Shown here: positions 27,019 to 35,973 of the stretch, piece after piece
How the letters are laid out: each line of letters opens with the position of its first letter
Position numbering within the stretch: position 1 is the stretch's first letter
NCBI RefSeq assembly: GCF_000758585.1
Contig: NZ_CP009281.1
Span: 4,216,001-4,280,000, forward strand
Direction of reading: 5' to 3'
DNA length: 64,000 nucleotides
From: Paenibacillus sp. FSL R5-0345
Lineage (GTDB): Bacteria; Bacillota; Bacilli; Paenibacillales; Paenibacillaceae
The notes under the pieces: generated by a model
What the model was told of the DNA's origin: nothing
The model's database searches: none
Seen by the model: the letters and a program-made list of their open reading frames with translations, nothing else
Translations under genes and position numbers: made by a program

Positions 27019-28227
27019 ATGACGACGACACCAAACATCATCGTAATGAACCATCCAACTAGAGAGCAGCTTGAAAATATTTACGATATTTTAGATGAAT
27101 GCTTTTCCGTAGGCCGTGCTTTTTTCCAAGAAAGATTAGACCTAGACACCACATATGATCCAGATACAACATGGTTTGCGATGGTTGACGATAAGATTGC
27201 ATCTAATGTACAAATTTTCCCGTTTCATATTAGAGTCGGTCAAGCGATCTTGAAAACGGGTGCAATGGGGAGTGTCGGTACAGATCTAAATTACCGCGGG
27301 CTGGGGCTTGCACATAAAATTCTTCATGCGCAGACCAACTATATGAAAGAAACCGATTATGATATAAGTTTGCTTTTGGCTAGCAAGCATGCGTTTTATG
27401 AAAAGGCTGGCTGGAGACTTATTCCGGAGACTGCTTTCGCAATTGAAAAACCTGCAAGTTTGGAGCAGCAGCAAAACAGTGATGAAATCATTCCTTTTGA
27501 AACATGTTATCTCGATGATATCCGTTTCATTTATGAACAATTCAATAAGAATCGTACCTACACCGTGATCCGAAGTAGAACGTATTGGAATGATTTATTG
27601 ACCTGGCCGGAATGGAAGAAAGTTGACTGCTTGCTCCTTCGCAGAAATGGAAAAATCGTCGCTTATGGCATCATTGAAAAGAAAGATACTGAACAAGTAT
27701 TTATTAATGAATTATTGTATTTGAACGAAGCCGAAAACGGCGTTGAAGCTCTTTTTCATGCCTTATGTCAGCTGCGCCAAAATGCAAAGCAAATATTAGC
27801 GATGCTCCCAGAGGACCATAAGCTATATTCCTATTACCAACAGCATCAAGCAAATTCAATTCAAATCAATATGGCGATGTGGAAAATGATCAATCTCAGT
27901 TCAACTTTCCATAAGCTTCAGCCTGAATTAGAAGATCGCCTAAACCGTAGCAACATAATTGCAGACCAGGAGCTGCATATTGCACTTCGCAGCAATAAGG
28001 ACTGTATCTACTTGGATTATAAGCAAAAGCGGCTTTCTGTTTCCGATGCTAGTAATCATACCAATCCCTATACTTCAATAGAAGTAGATGAACGCGAGCT
28101 AATGACTTATATCATGTTCGGCTATAATGAAGCAGGCGCAGCAAAGGACAGTACTGAGCATGCTAACATCCTTCAAGCTCTATTTCCGAAACAACAAGCC
28201 GTGTTTTATTTGACAGATAAATTTTAA
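27019..28227 (+). CDS. Eis-like GNAT N-acetyltransferase
   Basis: This is a 402-residue acetyl-CoA-dependent enzyme, the size of Eis-family proteins, which combine two GNAT-fold domains with a sterol-carrier-like C-terminal domain. The acetyl-CoA loop is visible around residues 92-104 (VGTDLNYRGLGLAHKIL, a degenerate R/Q-x-x-G-x-G/A), followed by ASKHAFYEKAGWRLIP. Eis homologues acetylate amines of aminoglycosides, polyamines or peptides. GGAGG lies ahead of the ATG. It stands alone with a bidirectional terminator behind it. The substrate is unknown. It borders the degraded recombinase region but its codon use looks like the neighbours'. Confidence 0.82.
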   Translation: MTTTPNIIVMNHPTREQLENIYDILDECFSVGRAFFQERLDLDTTYDPDTTWFAMVDDKIASNVQIFPFHIRVGQAILKTGAMGSVGTDLNYRGLGLAHKILHAQTNYMKETDYDISLLLASKHAFYEKAGWRLIPETAFAIEKPASLEQQQNSDEIIPFETCYLDDIRFIYEQFNKNRTYTVIRSRTYWNDLLTWPEWKKVDCLLLRRNGKIVAYGIIEKKDTEQVFINELLYLNEAENGVEALFHALCQLRQNAKQILAMLPEDHKLYSYYQQHQANSIQINMAMWKMINLSSTFHKLQPELEDRLNRSNIIADQELHIALRSNKDCIYLDYKQKRLSVSDASNHTNPYTSIEVDERELMTYIMFGYNEAGAAKDSTEHANILQALFPKQQAVFYLTDKF

Positions 28228-28252
28228 GCCATTTTTTGATTCCTACCATTTA

Positions 28253-28309
28253 AAAATAAGGGTGTGTCGCAAGTCCAACTGCTCGGACTTATGACACACC
28301 CTTATTTTT
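28253..28309. terminator. Bidirectional terminator between convergent genes
   Basis: A very long stem, AATAAGGGTGTGTC with GACACACCCTTATT plus an inner AGTCC/GGACT hairpin, has A and T tracts on both sides. It sits between the stops of the acetyltransferase (28227) and the kinase gene (28325). Confidence 0.93.
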
Positions 28310-28324
28310 GCTTAGCGACAAAAA

Positions 28325-29242
28325 CTAATCGTTGTTCATTTTTGATCTTCCTAACAGGACAGCACCGTAGGCTGCATCCTTAATCGGCAAAATCAGCTTT
28401 GTTTGCGGGTAGCTCTGTGCGAGCTTTCGCTCCAAGGCTTCTTTCACAAAGCGAGACTTTTGCAGCACACTTCCTGCAATCGCAATCGGACTTTTATATA
28501 GCTTAAGCCGTTCAATAACAGGCACAACAAGCTCATATAGATTGGCTGCACATTTCTCCGCTAACGCTATTGCATGTGCATCGCCCTTCTCGCATGCGGT
28601 CGTCATAATCGGTGCGAGCTGCGCAATATCTTTTTTCGTCGTATTTTTATCATAAACAAAGCCAATGATCTCTTTCACAGTGCTTAATCCAAGCTGCTCA
28701 TATACCATCGCTGGGATGACCGTATCGGTTATTCTTCCGTCCTCCACTTGAACTAATACGGATAATAGATCGCGCCCAATGCTATAACCGCTTCCCTCGT
28801 CATCAATCAGATGACCAAAGCCTCCTGTGCGATGCTGCTCTCCTTTTTCATTGACCCCAAAGCAAATCGATCCTGTACCGGCAATGAGAATGATGCCTTG
28901 CATCGCATTTTGTGCCCCGTATAATGCGGCTTCTTGATCGCCTGTAATCGTTAATGGCCCGATATAACCGTTATTTCTCACATGCTGCTCCAAAAAATTA
29001 ATGACCAGCGGATTACTTATTCCTGCCGCACCTATACATATATGAGCAATTTCTTGTAAATTACCGCAGTAGAGCTTCATTTGACTAAAAATTTCCTCAA
29101 AGGAGGCGGCAATAGCATCAGCATCACCACCGTTATAATTAATAGGCCCTACAGTAAAGGTGAATAAAGCGTCTTCCTGGTCATGCGTAATGGTGACAGC
29201 TGTTTTCGTGCCACCCCCATCAATTCCAACGATAAATGCCAT
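28325..29242 (-). CDS. BadF/BadG-type N-acetylglucosamine/N-acetylmuramate kinase (MurK-like)
   Basis: This is a 305-residue ASKHA-fold kinase. The phosphate-1 loop GIDGGGTKT is at residues 6-14, the phosphate-2/adenosine element IAGTGSICFG follows, and GSGYSIGRDLL and IAGSVLQKSRF are typical of the GlcNAc kinase/MurK group. Clostridial MurK phosphorylates MurNAc and GlcNAc at C6, which would feed MurQ. I use the ATG at 29242 (MAFIVG), eight bases after AAGGGGA, not the longer frame from 29272. It is the last gene of the recycling cluster, 128 bp after nagZ. A small hairpin (GTCCTT/AAGGAC at 29336-29349) without a T tract lies in that gap. Confidence 0.85.
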   Translation of the reverse strand: MAFIVGIDGGGTKTAVTITHDQEDALFTFTVGPINYNGGDADAIAASFEEIFSQMKLYCGNLQEIAHICIGAAGISNPLVINFLEQHVRNNGYIGPLTITGDQEAALYGAQNAMQGIILIAGTGSICFGVNEKGEQHRTGGFGHLIDDEGSGYSIGRDLLSVLVQVEDGRITDTVIPAMVYEQLGLSTVKEIIGFVYDKNTTKKDIAQLAPIMTTACEKGDAHAIALAEKCAANLYELVVPVIERLKLYKSPIAIAGSVLQKSRFVKEALERKLAQSYPQTKLILPIKDAAYGAVLLGRSKMNND

Positions 29243-29370
29243 ACCTATGTCCCCTTGTTGTACTTTTTTCAAAGATAAGAATTTATATGTTTAACGCGAT
29301 ATATTATCCTTATTTTTCTCGCAGAAACGCTTGCCGTCCTTGAAAGGACGCCGAAGGCTTTTATGCTTGT

Positions 29371-30933
29371 CTACATCTGTATCGTAATATTGGCGGTGGG
29401 TACAACCTCACCATTTAGGATTGGAAGGAGTGATTTGAATGCATCAAGTGTATACTCAAATGCCGCAATTCCGCAGAACTCGCCTTCGATTAACGGTAAA
29501 TCATACGGGCGACCTAATGTAATGGCCGTTACTTTGCAACCTGCTGCCAGCAGCTTCTGCACAAGCGCAAGCTGACCTTTGTTTTCACGCGCATTGAACA
29601 AGCCGATAACAATATGCTTGTAGCCTTGTACCTTTGGCAGCGCAGCGTTGATTTGCTCCTCGCTCGGGTCAATGTCGATAATCTCATAAGCTGTATTAAA
29701 ATGCTCCCCCATATATTGCGGAAAGCTAAGAGCTTGATTCAAGCTGCTGGACGCAAGATCGGTGCGGTATGAATAGGAACCCATAAATAACACTTGCTCG
29801 TCACCGGTATGAATGGGCTGGAGCTCACCTTTAATGAGGCAGATCGTTTCCGTACGCATTAGCTCATTTGCTCGGCGATGTACATCGCAGCCAACTAGTT
29901 CATAATCTAGCTCCTCAGTTGTCGCATATTGTGCTTTATAAGCTAAAATTTTTGTAACAGCTGCATCAATCAGCGCTTCATCCAAATCACCGGTGGCTAC
30001 AGCTTCTTCGATCAAATGAATCGCTTCCTTCACTGTCTCAGGAGTATGACTAATGAATACCAAATCAATACCTGCTTTAACAGCTCCTAACGCTCCTTTT
30101 GCCGTACCATAGTATCGTTTGATCGCGTCCATTTCTAAACAATCCGATACAACTAACCCTTTATATCCTAATTTTCCTTTTAATATCTCTGTAATAATGG
30201 TATGAGACATAGTTCCGGGCACACCGGATTTTTCAATTTTCGGAAATAAAATATGTGCACTCATAATCGCTTGAGCGCCTTGCTCAATTGCGGCCTTAAA
30301 CGGCAGCAGCTCAAGCTGCTCTAATTCCTCAAGTGTTTTTTCAATGGTAGGCAAGCCAATATGTGAATCGACATTTGTATCACCATGACCTGGAAAATGC
30401 TTAAGTGAGGACATGACGCCTCCATCAAGCAATCCCTTCATCATTTGAATTCCATACTGGGATACTGTTGCAACAGAATCACCATATGAACGAACATTTA
30501 TGACTGGATTCAATGCATTATTGTTAACGTCCATAACTGGAGCTAGATTAAAATTAATACCTAATGCTTTCAATTCTCTGGCAGTCATTCTGCCTGCTGC
30601 ATACGCATTTTCAGGTCGTCCTGAAGAGGCAATTGCCATGGCTCCAGCAACATTGGTCGCGTCTTTAGGCATACGAGTGACTCGACCACCTTCTTGGTCG
30701 ATCGTAATAAAACCTGGGATACCAGTATGTGTCGTGTACCATTGCTGCAGCTCAGTAACAAGCTCGCCTAATTGATATTTATTTTCGATATTATGTGAGA
30801 ATAAAATAATATTGCCGACTTTATAATGCTCAATAACTTCCTTCAGCTCAGGAGTGATCTTGGTTGAAGGGAAGCCTGTTACGAACATTTGTCCAATCTT
30901 TTCGCGCAAGCTCATATGTTCTATTGTTCTCAT
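29371..30933 (-). CDS. nagZ: Glycoside hydrolase family 3 beta-N-acetylhexosaminidase NagZ
   Basis: This enzyme removes non-reducing GlcNAc from GlcNAc-MurNAc (muropeptide) fragments. It has 520 residues. The catalytic loop KHFPGHGDTNVDSHIGLP (about residues 178-195) has the Asp-His dyad special to NagZ. The nucleophile Asp is in LVVSDCLEMDAI (about 264), and substrate-binding ITIDQEGGRVTRM is near 80. A C-terminal alpha/beta domain of about 190 residues follows the barrel, as in Bacillus NagZ. There is no signal peptide, whereas Bacillus subtilis NagZ is secreted, so this one should act in the cytoplasm. The ATG at 30933 is preferred over an adjacent TTG. It lies 17 bp after namZ. Confidence 0.93.
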   Translation of the reverse strand: MRTIEHMSLREKIGQMFVTGFPSTKITPELKEVIEHYKVGNIILFSHNIENKYQLGELVTELQQWYTTHTGIPGFITIDQEGGRVTRMPKDATNVAGAMAIASSGRPENAYAAGRMTARELKALGINFNLAPVMDVNNNALNPVINVRSYGDSVATVSQYGIQMMKGLLDGGVMSSLKHFPGHGDTNVDSHIGLPTIEKTLEELEQLELLPFKAAIEQGAQAIMSAHILFPKIEKSGVPGTMSHTIITEILKGKLGYKGLVVSDCLEMDAIKRYYGTAKGALGAVKAGIDLVFISHTPETVKEAIHLIEEAVATGDLDEALIDAAVTKILAYKAQYATTEELDYELVGCDVHRRANELMRTETICLIKGELQPIHTGDEQVLFMGSYSYRTDLASSSLNQALSFPQYMGEHFNTAYEIIDIDPSEEQINAALPKVQGYKHIVIGLFNARENKGQLALVQKLLAAGCKVTAITLGRPYDLPLIEGEFCGIAAFEYTLDAFKSLLPILNGEVVPTANITIQM

Positions 30934-30950
30934 CAATTTTTCACCTTCCT

Positions 30951-32093
30951 CTAGCGATATAAATGATACTGCTGTGTTATTTCTGCAAAATGCTTGCTTT
31001 CCGCTGCAAACTGTTCAAGCAGCTGCTTGGCTTGCATATTTTCCGTACGATACATGTTGTCTCCCCCCAGCAAATCGATAAATGGACGAGAGCCCTCCTT
31101 CACTGGAGGCAGGAATGAAAATTGCTGGTACAAATCTCTTATCGTAAATAATAAGGTTACCCCAACTTCTAAAGGCCTCAGCACTTGGAGATCTGTAATG
31201 TAAATTTGTACCCCGCCGCATAGCTCGCCACAATGTTTAGATGACGTTGGCTTGAAATGAACTGGATGAAAAAGCACACCTGGGATACCTTTTGCATTCA
31301 TCTCATCTGCCAATTGCTGCGCTTGAATGAACGGAGCACCAATCATTTCAAACGGGAACGTTGTGCCTCTTCCTTCCGAGCAGTTCGTGCCTTCAAATAA
31401 ACATGTTCCTGTATATAATAACGCTGTTTCATATCGTGGCATTCCAAGTGAAGGATGAACCCAAGTTAATCCTGTATCCGGGAAGGACATGCTCCGTTCC
31501 CAGCCTTCCAAACGAACGACATGCAGCGATGCATTCCAATTCATTTGATCATTTGCCATCGTTGCTACCTCACCTGCTGTTAAGCCGTATCGCACGGCTA
31601 GCTCGTAATTTCCAACAAATGATTTGAAGCCGGGCTTCAAGACATTCCCTTCTACCGTTACCCCGTTAAGCGGATTAACACGATCAAGAACAACAAATTC
31701 TACACCTGCATTTGCACAATCTTCAAGTGCATACAGCATCGTATAAATAAATGTGTAATAGCGTACACCAACATCTTGAATATCGTATACAATGATGTCT
31801 ACTTCATTCAGCATTTCTTTTGTTAAACGCTTGGAGTCTTTACGGTACAAGCTATAGACTGGAACATTCGTAAAAGGATCCATGTAAGTGTCTACTACTG
31901 CCCCTGCATCCAAATCTCCGCGAACGCCATGCTCAGGTGAAAACATCGCAGCAAGATTAAAATTTTCATGTAATATAGTAATCGTTGATGCAAAATCCTT
32001 CGTAAGACCTGTCGGCGCTGTAATCAATCCTACGCGCTTACCTTCGAACAAATAACGATAATTCGTTATAGAATCAATCCCATTTAACACCAT
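30951..32093 (-). CDS. namZ: DUF1343 exo-beta-N-acetylmuramidase NamZ
   Basis: This is a member of the DUF1343/GH171 family, whose Bacillus member (YbbC/NamZ) removes non-reducing-end MurNAc from MurNAc-GlcNAc. It has 380 residues from the ATG at 32093, which follows AGGAGG by nine bases; a longer frame to 32162 ignores that site. Family landmarks are FSPEHGVRGDLDAGAVVDTY, VYDIQDVGVRYYTFIYTM, DRVNPLNG and LFEGTNCSEGRGTTFPFE. There is no signal peptide, in contrast to the secreted B. subtilis enzyme, which implies that disaccharides are imported intact. It lies between the PIG-L deacetylase and nagZ genes. Confidence 0.92.
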   Translation of the reverse strand: MVLNGIDSITNYRYLFEGKRVGLITAPTGLTKDFASTITILHENFNLAAMFSPEHGVRGDLDAGAVVDTYMDPFTNVPVYSLYRKDSKRLTKEMLNEVDIIVYDIQDVGVRYYTFIYTMLYALEDCANAGVEFVVLDRVNPLNGVTVEGNVLKPGFKSFVGNYELAVRYGLTAGEVATMANDQMNWNASLHVVRLEGWERSMSFPDTGLTWVHPSLGMPRYETALLYTGTCLFEGTNCSEGRGTTFPFEMIGAPFIQAQQLADEMNAKGIPGVLFHPVHFKPTSSKHCGELCGGVQIYITDLQVLRPLEVGVTLLFTIRDLYQQFSFLPPVKEGSRPFIDLLGGDNMYRTENMQAKQLLEQFAAESKHFAEITQQYHLYR

Positions 32094-32192
32094 ATGAAGC
32101 TGCCTCCTAGCTGCTTTTTTTGCATAAATGGATAGAACAAGGGAATGTTTCCTGCTATACATAGAAACACTCCCTCTTAGCTAGTTGAATAG

Positions 32193-32900
32193 TTACCAAA
32201 GACTAGACTGCCTAACCTTCACCGTTTCAGCAGGCACCATAAATGCTTCTGCATATGTCTTTCTTGCTTCACAGCCGCGAACAACTGCTAGTGCTTTATA
32301 GTAATCCATGTATTTGAAAGATTTGCTATTTGTCACAAACCAATGCTTGCTTAAAGCATCTATCCATAGATCAAATGCCGCTTGATCGAAATCCACATAT
32401 ACGTAAGGGACATAATCAACCGCATCCTCCCAGTTTTCGGAGTAATATAATCTTGCTGCAAAGTGCGCGGGGAGCGCTCGTTCAAAGGATGATAGACTTG
32501 CGAAGAAACGGGCATCATTTACGATATGATGCGTTAGCGCATGGTCCTTATGCATACTGTTTTTCCAGTGTGTAATAATAATGTTAGGCTTCACGCGACG
32601 AATTACATCACAAACCTCCATACGAATTTCTTGATTGTCAGGCAACTCTCCGTCACAATAATCATCGAATACAATGGCTTCACCGCCTAGCATATCCGCA
32701 AAAACCTGTGCCTCTTTCACTTTTTGCTGACGATAATCCTTCATATCCTGTCCTGCCGGAACCCCTCGTTCACCCGCAGTTAACGCTAGTGTCACAATGC
32801 GATCTCCCTTTAAACTATGACTAGCGAGCACACCACCAGAAGCTAGTTCCACATCACCAACATGCGCTCCAATTGCTAATACTGTGAATTTTTCGCTCAT
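32193..32900 (-). CDS. PIG-L/LmbE-family deacetylase-like protein
   Basis: This is a 235-residue Rossmann-like protein of the PIG-L family, zinc N-deacetylases that act on GlcNAc-type groups (MshB, BshB, DacB). The first metal motif, normally AHPDDE, reads AHVGDVE (about residues 12-18). The zinc ligands His and second Asp are kept, but the first Asp, the catalytic base in characterised members, is Gly. The C-terminal His motif is present (HWKNSMHKDHALTHH). The protein ends without extra domains. It sits two bases after the GNAT gene inside the MurNAc cluster, so it probably acts on an amino sugar. The altered motif could mean a different base, a different reaction or a non-catalytic role. 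Confidence 0.82.
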   Translation of the reverse strand: MSEKFTVLAIGAHVGDVELASGGVLASHSLKGDRIVTLALTAGERGVPAGQDMKDYRQQKVKEAQVFADMLGGEAIVFDDYCDGELPDNQEIRMEVCDVIRRVKPNIIITHWKNSMHKDHALTHHIVNDARFFASLSSFERALPAHFAARLYYSENWEDAVDYVPYVYVDFDQAAFDLWIDALSKHWFVTNSKSFKYMDYYKALAVVRGCEARKTYAEAFMVPAETVKVRQSSLW

Positions 32901-32902
32901 CT

Positions 32903-33874
32903 TTAAAGTTCCCTCCGCAATATAGAAAATTGTTTTTCAATAGTAAAGCCCGCTTTTTGATAGATTCGAAGAGCCGGATTATTAATTCCAGTGAATAGAG
33001 AGATATATTGACAGCCCACATTTTGAAAAGCTTCAACCATTCTGAAAAATAATACACTGCCAAGGCCATGACCCTCATGCTCTGGGTGCACTCCGATACC
33101 GCAAAAAAATGCTCTTCCATCAGGCTGCGAAATAATTGGACCTGCAAAGCCCACAACCTCGTTGCCGTACACAGCTACTACAAGTGGTGCGCCAACCTTC
33201 ACATAAGTAACAATATCCTTCTTCCACTGCGGATTTTGCAGGGCAGCAAGCGTTGCTTCAAGCCCTGTATGTAAATCAGGGACATAGGACGTAATGTAAT
33301 AGTCCTTGCTATTTGCATTGGTTTCCTTATCTAAAATATCTTCGGGAACTATAAAGCTTCCGAGTTTTAAATACATGCCGCATTGCGTCGCTCGATCTTC
33401 GTAGCCTCTAGCCATTAAAGCTTCATATAATGGCTGGTCCTTACTGATGCCCGGGGCATTATTATGCTCATGCTGAGGTGCACTTGGTATACTCCACTTC
33501 AGCTTAACAGGGTTGAAAAACAATACATCCGCTTGTCTTTTCCCAAGTTCTTGGAATCTTTTTTCTAAACGCAATAGAAAAGCATCGTAAAGCTCCAGAG
33601 AAGCCACATGGGTATCTATAATAACACTCGTAATATAACCGGCCACATCTCCAAGAGGGAGATCGTCACCGCAGCAGCCAGCTGCAAAACCAACAATCCC
33701 TTTTTCGTCACAGCCTACCCATATACAGTCAGCGTCAAAATAAGGATGGTCGATGAATGTATCTTGAAACTCTCGCTCTGTAAATGGCTTATAATCATAT
33801 TTTGTAGCCTCACGATTCCAAAGCTCTACAACTGCAGAGTGATCTTCAATTGAAAAGGTTCTGATTTGCATCAT
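32903..33874 (-). CDS. Two-domain GNAT N-acetyltransferase
   Basis: This protein has 323 residues with two GNAT-fold halves. The N-terminal half is degenerate. The C-terminal half has the acetyl-CoA motif CGIGVHPEHEGHGLGSVLF (about 252-270) and the terminal GNAT element NPALRIYQKAGFTIEKQF. The tandem arrangement resembles mycothiol synthase-type acetyltransferases. It starts one base after the anmK stop and ends two bases before the deacetylase gene, so all three are translated together. In this setting it might re-acetylate glucosamine or muramic acid units, or use a product of the deacetylase. That is inference only. Confidence 0.8.
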   Translation of the reverse strand: MMQIRTFSIEDHSAVVELWNREATKYDYKPFTEREFQDTFIDHPYFDADCIWVGCDEKGIVGFAAGCCGDDLPLGDVAGYITSVIIDTHVASLELYDAFLLRLEKRFQELGKRQADVLFFNPVKLKWSIPSAPQHEHNNAPGISKDQPLYEALMARGYEDRATQCGMYLKLGSFIVPEDILDKETNANSKDYYITSYVPDLHTGLEATLAALQNPQWKKDIVTYVKVGAPLVVAVYGNEVVGFAGPIISQPDGRAFFCGIGVHPEHEGHGLGSVLFFRMVEAFQNVGCQYISLFTGINNPALRIYQKAGFTIEKQFSILRREL

Positions 33875-35095
33875 TTAAGCCTCCTGTGAACGTCCAATAT
33901 AGGGCCAGGAAATTTTGCCCATTACTACTGGCTGTGAAGCTCCAGTTACTAGCGGGATATTGTTTGGTAAGCGCTCCATCGTGTAATACGCTAGCAGAGC
34001 AAAAGCAATTGCTTCCTTAGCATCACTATTACCACCGATATCCTCCTGCGTCAGCACCTGCACGTTATGCGGTGCAAATAAGTGCTGTAAATCACGCAAA
34101 AGCGTCTTGTTATAGCTTCCACCGCCGCCAATTAACAATTGCTCAGCCTGATGCTGTGGTGCAATATACCGTTCATAGCTATCGACGATGCTCCAGGCAG
34201 TTAAAAACGTAGCTGTCGCAACAACATCTTCTGCTTTCCAGTGATTAACATTCATCAATTCAATGATTTGTGCCACGTATTGTTGGCCAAACCGTTCTCT
34301 GCCTGTCGATTTTGGTAACGGCATCGTATAATATTTATCCTGCTGCATCCATTTCAATAGCTCATCAATCACTTGACCGCCCGCACCAATTTCGCCATCA
34401 ACATCTATTGTCATTGGTGCAAATAATTGCGATACAAGGCCATCGATAATCATATTTCCAGGACCCGTATCAAAAGCAAATACCTCATCCGGTGAGGCAT
34501 TTACAGGCAAAACAGTCACATTGCCTATTCCGCCAATATTTTGCATCAGAAGTGTTTTCTCTGGATTGTTAAACAATAAGTATTCGGTAAATGGTACTAA
34601 CGGAGCTCCTTGTCCACCCATTGCCATGTCAGCAACTCGAAAGTCTGATATGCAAGGAATTCCTGTTCGATTCGCTATAACTGCACCATCCCCTATCTGA
34701 ACGGTACAATGCAGATTATAGCCGCCCATAACCTTCTCTTCCGGAGCATGGTATATCGTTTGACCATGCGATCCTACTGCGAATATTTGCGAAGGCGAAA
34801 GGCCACATTTCCCTATAACGGATAATGTGGCTTGGGCGTATAATTCGCCAAGCCACATATTCATTGCGCCAACCTTATCAATCGTAGCGCTAGCGGGATC
34901 AAAAAGCTCAAATATGGAGTTTCTAACTTGCACCTCAAAAGGTGTGTTTTCAAAAGCCAGTAATTCAATCTCTACTCCACGCTCTTTTTCGGCTGATGGA
35001 AAAAGCTTAACTACTGCTGCATCAATACCATCTACTGATGTACCGGACATCAAGCCAACTAAGTATGTTGCATCAACTTTTGATTGTTTGTCCAT
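33875..35095 (-). CDS. anmK: Anhydro-N-acetylmuramic acid kinase AnmK
   Basis: This enzyme cleaves the 1,6-anhydro ring and phosphorylates anhMurNAc to MurNAc-6-phosphate, the MurQ substrate. It has 406 residues, slightly longer than E. coli AnmK. The opening GLMSGTSVDGIDAAVV is diagnostic, followed by GSHGQT, GQGAPLVPFTEYLLF, IGGIGNVTVL, FDTGPGNMIID and LIGGGGSYNK. The start overlaps the permease stop by one base (TAATG). anhMurNAc normally comes from lytic transglycosylases or from turnover products of other bacteria, so its presence beside a MurK-like kinase gives this cluster two entry routes. Confidence 0.95.
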   Translation of the reverse strand: MDKQSKVDATYLVGLMSGTSVDGIDAAVVKLFPSAEKERGVEIELLAFENTPFEVQVRNSIFELFDPASATIDKVGAMNMWLGELYAQATLSVIGKCGLSPSQIFAVGSHGQTIYHAPEEKVMGGYNLHCTVQIGDGAVIANRTGIPCISDFRVADMAMGGQGAPLVPFTEYLLFNNPEKTLLMQNIGGIGNVTVLPVNASPDEVFAFDTGPGNMIIDGLVSQLFAPMTIDVDGEIGAGGQVIDELLKWMQQDKYYTMPLPKSTGRERFGQQYVAQIIELMNVNHWKAEDVVATATFLTAWSIVDSYERYIAPQHQAEQLLIGGGGSYNKTLLRDLQHLFAPHNVQVLTQEDIGGNSDAKEAIAFALLAYYTMERLPNNIPLVTGASQPVVMGKISWPYIGRSQEA

Positions 35096-35955
35096 TAACC
35101 TTTCACCGCTCCAACTGTTACCCCTTCAAGGAAGTATTTTTGTAAACTGAAGAACAAAATAAACATTGGCACTGCTGAAATGGTTGCCCCCGCCATCATC
35201 GGTGCAAAGTAAGTTGTATTCGCAAAGCGAAAGTTTTTCAAGCCAACCTGAATGGTTTGCATATCCATTGTATTCGTTACTAGGAAAGGCCAGAAAAAGT
35301 CATTCCATGCCGCCATAAACGTTAGGATTGCTAGTACTGCCATAATTGTTTTAGATAAAGGCATAATGATATACCAGAAAATTTTAGGCTGGGAACAACC
35401 TTCGATTTTAGCAGATTCAATAATTTCAACTGGAATGGAGGACATGAACTGCTTAACCAAGAAGATGTTGTATACCGTTACTATGCTCGGCATAATCAAC
35501 GCCGTGTACGTATTTTGTAATTCAAAAATATTTACGATCAAAATATATAGTGGAACCTGTGTGACTTGAACAGGAATCATCATAGATCCCAGCAAAATAG
35601 CGAACAAAATGTTTTTTCCTTTAAATTTCATTTTTGCAAAAGCATATCCAGCGAGTGTAGCAAAAAATACGTTAGATACCGTAATACACGCTGCCACTAT
35701 AAAGGAGTTCAATAACCAGTCCCATGTATGTGGGCTGAAGTTAAAGAAGAATTTATAGGAATCAAATGAAATCTTCGATGGTAAGATAGAATAGCTCATT
35801 GCACCAGCTTCTACCGGATCACCGAACGAGGAGATGACCATAAAGTATATCGGGAATATGGTAGCTGCGGCAAATAGGATAAGGAACGTAATGTTCGCGC
35901 CATTACGTATGAACAGATACCCTTTGCTTCTTAAGCTGTTGTTGTACAAACCCAT
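35095..35955 (-). CDS. Sugar ABC transporter permease (MalG-like)
   Basis: This is a CUT1-type inner-membrane subunit of 286 residues with six membrane helices and the coupling loop EIIESAKIEGCSQPKIFWYIIMPLS. In the canonical EAA-G motif, the second Ala and the DGA Asp are replaced by Ser and Glu, mild variants. It is transcribed 18 bp after its partner permease and overlaps anmK by one base. Its place in the MurNAc cluster points to import of MurNAc-containing sugars. No ATPase gene is nearby, so a shared MsmX-type ATPase is likely. Confidence 0.9.
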   Translation of the reverse strand: MGLYNNSLRSKGYLFIRNGANITFLILFAAATIFPIYFMVISSFGDPVEAGAMSYSILPSKISFDSYKFFFNFSPHTWDWLLNSFIVAACITVSNVFFATLAGYAFAKMKFKGKNILFAILLGSMMIPVQVTQVPLYILIVNIFELQNTYTALIMPSIVTVYNIFLVKQFMSSIPVEIIESAKIEGCSQPKIFWYIIMPLSKTIMAVLAILTFMAAWNDFFWPFLVTNTMDMQTIQVGLKNFRFANTTYFAPMMAGATISAVPMFILFFSLQKYFLEGVTVGAVKG

Positions 35956-35973
35956 AGTATTCTGCTCCTTTTC

